Positions 49,529 through 55,815 of a DNA stretch of 55,815 bases are shown in pieces. Made by a program: the position numbers and the translations under genes. The number at the start of each line of letters is the position of its first letter. The stretch's first letter is position 1. The stretch covers positions 1 through 55,815 of the forward strand of contig DATIJV010000007.1 in the NCBI GenBank assembly GCA_035478255.1, written 5' to 3'. Below the pieces are notes generated by a model. That model was not told where the DNA came from. It was given only the letters and a program-made list of their open reading frames with translations, and did no database searches. The DNA comes from DATIJJ01 sp035478255 (lineage in GTDB: Bacteria; Pseudomonadota; Gammaproteobacteria; DSM-16500).

Positions 49529-52384
49529 TTATGAAAGGCCCTGGCCTGGGGTTTGACTTGGAGTAACAATCTCTCTATATCTCTCTTTACTACTATTTTT
49601 TGCAAAACTTATTATTTTTGTCACATCATCTTCTGTCTGACTACCTGTTAATACATTGAAATATCCATTATGATAATTTTTTAGCAATGTTCCTGCATTT
49701 ATTAATTTTTCTCTGGTGACACCATTCTGAAGCTCTAAAACAGATTCAATTAATTTTAGTTTTTCAAACTCTTGAGGTTCAAGATTCTTTTTTAAATTAT
49801 CTTTTCCTTTAAACTTTAAGTTTGAAACAACTTGATTTAGTTTTATCAGTAAATCTTTTATATCCTGTATGTCATTATCTTTTCTAGTATCATGAACGGG
49901 AAAAAGTTTATATATATCTTTCGGTGGTTCTTTATTTTTTTCTTCAGCCCCCCCCAATCTCCTTGGAGAAAATAAACCTTGTCTTGATGCAGCCGCGAGT
50001 TCTGCAGATTGAAAATCTTCAACTGAACTATTAACGGTAGCATTAAAGAAAGAAGTGACACCAGGTGTTAAAGCAGCAGGGAAAGCTATAACCAATGATT
50101 GATATCTTTCAGGGTAATTTTCTATGCACGAATGTTCAATCGGTAAAAGTGCAGCATGAGCAAGTGAATAAACTAACTCTTTTTGCAAAAGGGCTTTTTG
50201 CTGCGTGTTTAATTTTTCATATAGCGAACTAAACTTGTTGTCCTGATCGGATTGACTATCTAAAAATTTAATTAAATCTGCATTCAATGATCCGTCAGGT
50301 TTTAATATGGCTTTGTATGCAATTTTAACAAAATCATCCATAATAAATCTTTTTAAATTATTTATTAGAGTTTTATTGTCTTCTATCTCAAAAATGATAG
50401 GTAAGAGTGCCATATTACTTTCAAAATCAAATAAAGTTGCGAGCGCTTTTTCTGGTAATTGATCAAATATCCTGGCAATCATCGCTAGGTTCAAGTTCGC
50501 AGTATTTTGTTCAGTAACTGAAAGCCCTTGTTTTAGGGAATTTTTTATACTTTTTCGATCTTTATCCTTTTTTATTTCATCTTTTTCATCTTTTCCTGGT
50601 TCCATTAAAAGATTTGAGCATTGTTGAAAAAATGATTTTTCCATAGGCGAAGCTATATGAACCACTAGCGGTACCAGATTTTTAGTTTCTTCTTCAGATG
50701 AACTAGCTAGTAAAGATTTTTGTTCCGTTTGTAGATTTTCTTTTTCTAGGCTCTTCTTTAAAGTGTCAGTTTCATATTTTAACTGTTCAATTTGTTTTTT
50801 TTGATTGCCTATTAAATCTTCCTGTTCTTGTTTTTTTTCTTTTATTTGTTTTTGATATGTTTTAATTGTTTCCTCTCTTGCCTCTCTACGGGCTCCAGCA
50901 GTCCGTTTGTCACTTCCTTCTGGTTGAAGAGTTAAGCCGATCTCACGACGAAAATCTCGAAATTCGGTGAGCTTTTGTCGAGTAAAACTTTTATTATCAA
51001 AAGCAGTCTTTTGTTCCTCTTCAGTAGCGAGAAGTTTCTCAAGAAATTGTAGATCATTTTGTATTTTTTTGGTTTCAGCCTTATGCGAGATATATAATTT
51101 TTGCAATGATGTTTTATAATATTGATCCGCATTACTTACAAATTGTCCTTTTAAATGATTCACAACATTATCAAGCATAACATCAGAAACTTCAGGTGGT
51201 TTTTCTTGAGCATGACTTGCTAAAGCAAAAGTAGCTAAAATATTTGCTGAAAAAGTTTTTGGACTTATATCTGCATTTTCATCTTTTTGGCTGACTAGTT
51301 TCAAATTCTTCAATAAAATTTCATGAATTTTAAAGAGTTCTAAAGGAATTATTTTTTGTTGATCTCTTAGCGGATCATAATCAAATTTTTTGGCTAATGT
51401 ACGATACATAAGGGCACAAATAGCATGTTGTCTGAGAATGCCTTTTTTGTCTGGTAGAGCTTCAGTATGAACTGCATTAAAACTTTTTATAGCTAAATTG
51501 AGAAGTTCATTTCTATCTAAGCTTTCAATTGCTTTGATCAATTTAGGATTTTTGCTGTCTAATTGATTTATTAAACCGTAGATTTTTCCATCTGCTGATT
51601 TTTCCTCTAAGGATTGTCGAACTAATCTTTTTAATTCATCAAAAGCTAACAGATCGCGATCAGTTGTTCCTGCTAACTGATATTTGTCAGCAAATAATTG
51701 ATTTTGCTTTAGTGCTTCTGTGTACCATTCGGTGATAGTTGGATCAGAAAATTGGTCAGCTGATGTTGTTTGAAATTGATCATGCGCCATAATAAAATTT
51801 TTATGTGCTGCAGTGAAAGAATCGATTTCGGTGATTGATGGTTCTCTTCCTCCTCTTAAATTATTTCCTTTTTCTAAATAATTTTTTATCGCATTAAGAA
51901 GATCCATCTCATGTTTTTTTCTGCCATACAGTAATTCAAGTTTAATTTTATCTTCAAGATTTGTTCTTGTCCAAACATGACTACTTTCTAGTGCGGAATG
52001 AATTAAAGCATAAACTGATTTAGTATCTATTGAAGTTTTGGGGACAATATCATTTCGCGATTGAAAAATTTTTATGGCTGAAGTAAGAGTGTGGGCACTA
52101 TCAAATTTTGATTTAAAAAATTGACTGATTTTATCATCCATGGCTCGTCCATATTCAAATGCATCTCGTTTTTTCTTATAATCAGTATCTGATATTGTGT
52201 TGATTTCTTTATGTAATGCATCCAACAGTTGAGCCAGCTCTATGATTGATTCATGTATTATCTTGCTCTCGTTTACAGAAGCGCCGCTGCTACTAGAACC
52301 AGATGAAGCATAACTATATAATTTTTCTAATGTTACTTGTATTTGTTGTTCAATAGGTGAGCCTGCTCCGTATGATTTGCTCAT
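49529..52384 (-). CDS. Large coiled-coil protein, effector candidate
   Basis: 951 aa from the ATG at 52384, which has an AGAGAGG ribosome site; an ATG 11 codons earlier lacks one. It is almost all helical with a strong coiled coil near residues 430-560 (KQIKEKKQEQEDLIGNQKKQ, QIEQLKYETDTLKKSLEKEN) and a Ser-rich N-terminus (SYASSGSSSSGASV). It has no signal peptide, membrane helix or catalytic motif. A run of eight G (49948-49955 as C on the + strand) encodes L-G-G-A near residue 811 and could give slippage. Size, helical content and lack of family resemble Legionella effectors. Function unknown. Confidence 0.6.
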   Translation of the reverse strand: MSKSYGAGSPIEQQIQVTLEKLYSYASSGSSSSGASVNESKIIHESIIELAQLLDALHKEINTISDTDYKKKRDAFEYGRAMDDKISQFFKSKFDSAHTLTSAIKIFQSRNDIVPKTSIDTKSVYALIHSALESSHVWTRTNLEDKIKLELLYGRKKHEMDLLNAIKNYLEKGNNLRGGREPSITEIDSFTAAHKNFIMAHDQFQTTSADQFSDPTITEWYTEALKQNQLFADKYQLAGTTDRDLLAFDELKRLVRQSLEEKSADGKIYGLINQLDSKNPKLIKAIESLDRNELLNLAIKSFNAVHTEALPDKKGILRQHAICALMYRTLAKKFDYDPLRDQQKIIPLELFKIHEILLKNLKLVSQKDENADISPKTFSANILATFALASHAQEKPPEVSDVMLDNVVNHLKGQFVSNADQYYKTSLQKLYISHKAETKKIQNDLQFLEKLLATEEEQKTAFDNKSFTRQKLTEFRDFRREIGLTLQPEGSDKRTAGARREAREETIKTYQKQIKEKKQEQEDLIGNQKKQIEQLKYETDTLKKSLEKENLQTEQKSLLASSSEEETKNLVPLVVHIASPMEKSFFQQCSNLLMEPGKDEKDEIKKDKDRKSIKNSLKQGLSVTEQNTANLNLAMIARIFDQLPEKALATLFDFESNMALLPIIFEIEDNKTLINNLKRFIMDDFVKIAYKAILKPDGSLNADLIKFLDSQSDQDNKFSSLYEKLNTQQKALLQKELVYSLAHAALLPIEHSCIENYPERYQSLVIAFPAALTPGVTSFFNATVNSSVEDFQSAELAAASRQGLFSPRRLGGAEEKNKEPPKDIYKLFPVHDTRKDNDIQDIKDLLIKLNQVVSNLKFKGKDNLKKNLEPQEFEKLKLIESVLELQNGVTREKLINAGTLLKNYHNGYFNVLTGSQTEDDVTKIISFAKNSSKERYREIVTPSQTPGQGLS

Positions 52385-52468
52385 AACAAAAGCCTCTCTT
52401 AAATGAATAAAATACACTCAGAGTATAGCATATTCTCGGTGTGGTGATTTTATACGCCGCTTCCTGTA

Positions 52469-53188
52469 TTAAACTGGTTGTTGGGTTTTAAATTGCATAA
52501 TATTTTCATTTTCAGATGCAACAGACATGCGCATCGACATGTTTTCAGAGATTTTTTGTTTTTTGATAACATCTGTCAATTTTTTATGGAAAGGTAGCAA
52601 ATCAGTTTGCTGTATTTGAAAAATCGTAATAATATTTTCACTATATCGACGCTGTATGGAATCTTCTCCGTCAAAAAAATCCCCTTGAAAAGACATCTGC
52701 ACGAATTGATGAGAAACCGGAACAACGTTAAATCGGGCAAAAAAACGTTTACAGGCATCTTCATGAATCGGTTCCCAAATGATGGAGTGCATTTTGTCAA
52801 GCAATGCTTGTTCACAAATTTTTTTCCATAATAACATTTGCAGCACAGATCCCCGATGCTCTGGACATATTTCCATGGCATGAAGAAAGCAGGTTTTGTT
52901 ATGCAAAATTTGTTCTTCATTTTCTCCCAGGTAACGTTGAATAATTTCTCCATCACCCACTTCTATTCCTGCAAACGCGATTGGTTTGAGTTTTGTTTCA
53001 GCCAGAAGTAATTGGTGATAAGTTTTTCGCCATTCATGCTCCTCATTTTTATTTAACGTACCCAGAAAATGATCCGCTAAAGTAAATTTGCTTTTACGAA
53101 GCGTATCGATTATATGCTGCGGATGATTGATAACGCTCAGTTGAAAAGGGTAGAGTAGGGGAGTCTTTGAAAATAGTCGCGCTCGCAT
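52469..53188 (-). CDS. GNAT-like N-acetyltransferase domain protein
   Basis: 239 aa from the ATG at 53188; a TTG four codons earlier is less likely. The central segment AMEICPEHRGSVLQMLLWKKICEQALLD fits motif A of GNAT enzymes (beta4, then the P-loop-like RG turn for acetyl-CoA), preceded by a beta strand (LKPIAFAGIEVGDGEI). The N- and C-terminal parts are not recognised. The substrate is unknown. It is transcribed toward the 951-aa gene, 84 bp apart, possibly as an operon. Confidence 0.55.
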   Translation of the reverse strand: MRARLFSKTPLLYPFQLSVINHPQHIIDTLRKSKFTLADHFLGTLNKNEEHEWRKTYHQLLLAETKLKPIAFAGIEVGDGEIIQRYLGENEEQILHNKTCFLHAMEICPEHRGSVLQMLLWKKICEQALLDKMHSIIWEPIHEDACKRFFARFNVVPVSHQFVQMSFQGDFFDGEDSIQRRYSENIITIFQIQQTDLLPFHKKLTDVIKKQKISENMSMRMSVASENENIMQFKTQQPV

Positions 53189-53421
53189 TTTTAATACCAA
53201 TGATCAAAAAATTTTATAATTTATTTGCCGTGGCCGGTATTTTCTTCTGTTTAAAACCGGTGTCAAGTATTATCATATGTTTATGACATGCTGCGGTTGG
53301 AATGATAGGTTTGGGACGCTGATTGATACTTTATCCGAATATTCAATTGACTAATTTTTTTATTTCAGGAATATTTGCTCTCCTGGCCCCGTTTCTAAAA
53401 CTCATCTGCGAGAGGTATATA

Positions 53422-54417
53422 ATGCAAAAACGAAAATTAGGCTCACAAGGTTTGGAAGTATCGGCTTTAGGTTTAGGTTGCATGGGAATGTCGTGGGCAT
53501 ACGGAGCTGCTGATAAAACAGAATCTCTTGGCGTGTTACAGCGTGCATTGGAATTAGGGATTAATTTTTGGGATACAGCAGAAGTATATGGCCCTTTAAA
53601 AAACGAAGAATTACTTGGTGAAGCATTAAAAAAAACGCCGCGTGATAAAGTAATTATTGCGACGAAATTTGGTTTCACTTGGGATGAAAAAAATGAAATC
53701 AATGGAACCAATAGTTCGCCTTCGCATATCCGAAAATCGATCGATGGTTCACTTAAACGTTTGGGTACAGATTATATCGATCTTTATTATCAGCATCGCT
53801 TAGATCCCAAAACACCGATAGAAGAGACCATTCAAGTTTTGGCGGAATTTGTCGGCGCTGGAAAAATTCGTTACATTGGATTATCTGAAGTCGGGCCTGG
53901 AACGATACGACGTGCACATGCTGTGTATCCGATTTCTGCATTGCAATCTGAGTATTCTTTGTGGAACCGTGGAGTTGAAGAAAAAATTCTTCCTACATTG
54001 CGTGAGCTGAATATAGGTCTTGTGCCTTATAGTCCGATTGGTCGAGGTTTTTTGACGGGAAAAATTTTAAATTTAAGCAGCTTGGACAAAAATGATTTTC
54101 GCCAAAATTTGCCACGTCTTCAGGATGAAAATTTAGCTCATAATAGTATACTGATTGAAATGATCAAAACCATTGCTGAAAAATACCATGCATCGCCTGT
54201 GCAAGTTGCGTTAGCATGGCTCTTGCATCAGGGGAATGACATTGTTCCTATTCCGGGAACCAAACATATTCGATATTTGGAAGAAAATGCAAAGTCGACC
54301 AATCTTAATTTTCCAGAAATAGCATGGGATGAAATTACACAATTTCTTTCTACATTTGAAGTTAAAGGTGCGCGTTATCCAGAAAAGAGTATGAAGTTGT
54401 TGGATAATTCGGATTGA
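53422..54417 (+). CDS. Aldo/keto reductase
   Basis: 331 aa from the ATG at 53422, where GAGAGG serves as the ribosome site. An upstream in-frame ATG at 53323 would add 33 residues with no similarity. The AKR fold has RKLGSQGLEVSALGLGCMGMS, catalytic-Asp/Tyr segment FWDTAEVYGP, ATKFGF (Lys), YIDLYYQHR (His) and a late NADP-binding IPGTKHIRYLEEN. It reduces aldehydes or ketones with NADPH in the cytoplasm; substrate unpredictable, similar to YakC/IolS-type AKRs. The leader is duplicated in part at 45250-45275. Confidence 0.93.
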   Translation: MQKRKLGSQGLEVSALGLGCMGMSWAYGAADKTESLGVLQRALELGINFWDTAEVYGPLKNEELLGEALKKTPRDKVIIATKFGFTWDEKNEINGTNSSPSHIRKSIDGSLKRLGTDYIDLYYQHRLDPKTPIEETIQVLAEFVGAGKIRYIGLSEVGPGTIRRAHAVYPISALQSEYSLWNRGVEEKILPTLRELNIGLVPYSPIGRGFLTGKILNLSSLDKNDFRQNLPRLQDENLAHNSILIEMIKTIAEKYHASPVQVALAWLLHQGNDIVPIPGTKHIRYLEENAKSTNLNFPEIAWDEITQFLSTFEVKGARYPEKSMKLLDNSD

Positions 54418-54436
54418 CCCGGAATAGCTTCAGCCA

Positions 54437-55639
54437 TCACCCGGCAAATACTTTTTGATTATTGCTATTTATGGCCGCGTAAGGTACAACCAAAATAATG
54501 CAAATTCCACTTAAAACACAAGCCAATCCTATTATAAAGAACAAGCTCATTTCTAAAGAAACAATATTTGCGATATATCCTGTAACAAGTTGCAAGCTGC
54601 CTAACAAGATCATTATAAAAAAATTTGCTAATCCCATCGATGTGCTGAGGATTCCACTCGGATTATTAATTGCAATAATGGGATAACCTAACACTTGAAC
54701 ACTAGAGAAAAAACCAATCATTAAAAATATCAACCCAAGATAATGTTGCATATAAAATAATAGGATGCAGCTTATGAGGGTAAGAAGAACGCCAATCATC
54801 ATTAAAATTTTTGGAAATTTAACGCGATCAAATAACCAACCCATAAAAGGCGATCCGATTATGGTTCCTATAAAAATTAAACTGACAATGAAAGAAGCGT
54901 CGAATGAATTTAACGATTTATTATATGATAAATATTCAAGACCATACAGTGCACCCAAAAGCATAAAGGGCGCACTCATTAATGCGATGAAAATTGCAGC
55001 TATTTCATTTTGCGGATTTTTGATGGCGGATAATAAATTAAAATTTTCAAAACGCTGCGTAAGAGGCAGCTTAATGCTGGTTTTTAATATGAAAAATATA
55101 AGAATACCTATAAAAATTTGTATGAAGGCGGCGTTGTTAAAGCCTACATGCTTTAGCAGCCAAACATATGGTAATTGCGCACACAATGCGCCTAAAAATG
55201 CAATTGTCAAAATGGCACTCATCACTAAACCTTGCTTGTCATTGGAAATATGTAAAGCAGCAATTCTAAAACAACTCATCAATGCAAAAGCATGTGCAAT
55301 GCCTGCGGCAAAACGCTCGCTGATAGCCAAGTAAAATGATTCTGAAAAATAAAATAAAGAAGAAGAGATAAGAAGGAGAGAAAAACTTAAAAGAATGATT
55401 GATTTTGTGTTGAATCTGTCAAGTATTAAACCTGCTGGAATAAGTGCGAGAGCATCGCCATATAAGTATGCAGATGACAATGCGCTAAGCCCAATGTGCG
55501 ATAACTGAAAGGAATCAATGAAGTTTTCACTTAACGTATTTAAAACTGTCATTTGAAAAAATGCATAAAACGGGAAAAGCGCTGATAGCAAACAAATTGC
55601 TGTGAAATTCGGCTGTAGTTTTTGAGTGCAAATTGACAT
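54437..55639 (-). CDS. MFS transporter
   Basis: The 400-aa inner-membrane protein has 12 predicted helices. It starts FTAICLLSALFPFYAFFQMTVLN, and the loop 2-3 motif LIPAGLILDRFNTKSI (GxxxDRxxxR/K-like) marks the major facilitator superfamily; a second related motif, SPFMGWLFDRVKFPKI, occurs after helix 8. Direction and substrate are unknown. Legionella-type Pht transporters have a similar size but the relationship is not shown. It is convergent with the aldo/keto reductase, separated by 19 bp. Confidence 0.88.
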   Translation of the reverse strand: MSICTQKLQPNFTAICLLSALFPFYAFFQMTVLNTLSENFIDSFQLSHIGLSALSSAYLYGDALALIPAGLILDRFNTKSIILLSFSLLLISSSLFYFSESFYLAISERFAAGIAHAFALMSCFRIAALHISNDKQGLVMSAILTIAFLGALCAQLPYVWLLKHVGFNNAAFIQIFIGILIFFILKTSIKLPLTQRFENFNLLSAIKNPQNEIAAIFIALMSAPFMLLGALYGLEYLSYNKSLNSFDASFIVSLIFIGTIIGSPFMGWLFDRVKFPKILMMIGVLLTLISCILLFYMQHYLGLIFLMIGFFSSVQVLGYPIIAINNPSGILSTSMGLANFFIMILLGSLQLVTGYIANIVSLEMSLFFIIGLACVLSGICIILVVPYAAINSNNQKVFAG

Positions 55640-55676
55640 TTTTTACGATTTCTCATTAGGTTGAATAAATTTTAAG

Positions 55677-55815
55677 TAAGTATTCGATGACAGTCGCGAG
55701 GTTCTTTATTTTGACCTCCTTCCCCTATCCCCTTCCTCCAAACGAAAAGCGTTTAGAGGAAGGGGGACGCTCTAATTGAGCGCATCTGTATCGAAGAGTC
55801 CCCCTTCCTCTAAAC
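55677..55815. repeat. Foldback element cut by the window end
   Basis: TAAGTATTCGATGACAGTCGCGAGG starts at 55677, followed by the ACCTCCTT arm, one stem-loop, the centre (GAGCGCATCTGTATCG) and the beginning of the second stem-loop. The right arm lies beyond the window. Confidence 0.8.

Noticed and set aside
53323..53421. Longer N-terminus for the aldo/keto reductase
   Set aside because: The extra 33 residues have no similarity to the family, and the ribosome site GAGAGG fits the ATG at 53422.

Overview
The window comes from an AT-rich, LPS-bearing (diderm) gammaproteobacterium. Supporting markers are msbA-lpxK, the succinylase-type dapD/dapE pair, a short 4.5S RNA, Hsp33, YciB and CvpA. Several proteins resemble secreted effectors of host-adapted bacteria: a protein-kinase C-lobe, two kinase-like paralogues, a pertussis-toxin-type ADP-ribosyltransferase, and long coiled-coil proteins with no recognisable family. 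Together with a chagasin-type cysteine-protease inhibitor and a histone-H1-like basic protein, this suggests an intracellular or amoeba-associated member of the Legionellales (Legionella/Coxiella/Aquicella-like). That placement is inferred from gene content; no secretion-system gene lies in the window.

Layout. 1-6.4 kb: hslO, an RND efflux adaptor and pump, yciB and a secreted polysaccharide deacetylase, tightly packed on the + strand. 6.5-8.8 kb: a lysine-rich histone-like protein and a protein-kinase-like protein. 9-19.6 kb: housekeeping and envelope genes (cvpA, murB, L,D-transpeptidase, lipoprotein, CorC/HlyC-type transporter, lytic transglycosylase, two APC permeases, argD). 19.8-24.6 kb: tandem kinase-like paralogues and a small hypothetical gene. 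24.6-32.8 kb: phosphodiester glycosidase, GT2 glycosyltransferase, the minus-strand dnaX-ybaB-recR-PLD-rhodanese operon, a coiled-coil protein, 4.5S RNA and tRNA-Ser(GGA). 32.9-38.2 kb: dapD-dapE, msbA-lpxK, cysteine-protease inhibitor. 38.2-55.6 kb is accessory: coiled-coil hypotheticals, then a compact minus-strand run AbrB-PIN-cupin-(54 aa)-molybdenum-carrier-like-MTA/SAH nucleosidase-asparaginase. After it come gene remnants joined by a thrice-repeated sequence, an ADP-ribosyltransferase-like gene, a DUF6516/HTH toxin-antitoxin pair, a 951-aa protein, an acetyltransferase, an aldo-keto reductase and an MFS transporter.

Intergenic DNA is crowded with repeats. A foldback (MITE-like) family of about 220 bp, with ends TAAGTATTCGGTG/CACCGAATACTTA, occurs about ten times. 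Its outer stem carries ACCTCCTT/AAGGAGGT, identical to the anti-Shine-Dalgarno and Shine-Dalgarno sequences. A second repeat carries paired perfect IHF-consensus sites about 81 bp apart and occurs twice. Three other large inverted-repeat elements are unrelated to these. A third repeat family, built on AGTGACAG units, occurs three times beside gene remnants.

The most interesting biology is the probable effector set. The 850-aa kinase-like protein and the ADP-ribosyltransferase-like protein share a C-terminal module of about 100 aa although their catalytic parts are unrelated, which suggests mix-and-match effector architecture. All functional calls rest on motif reading by eye.
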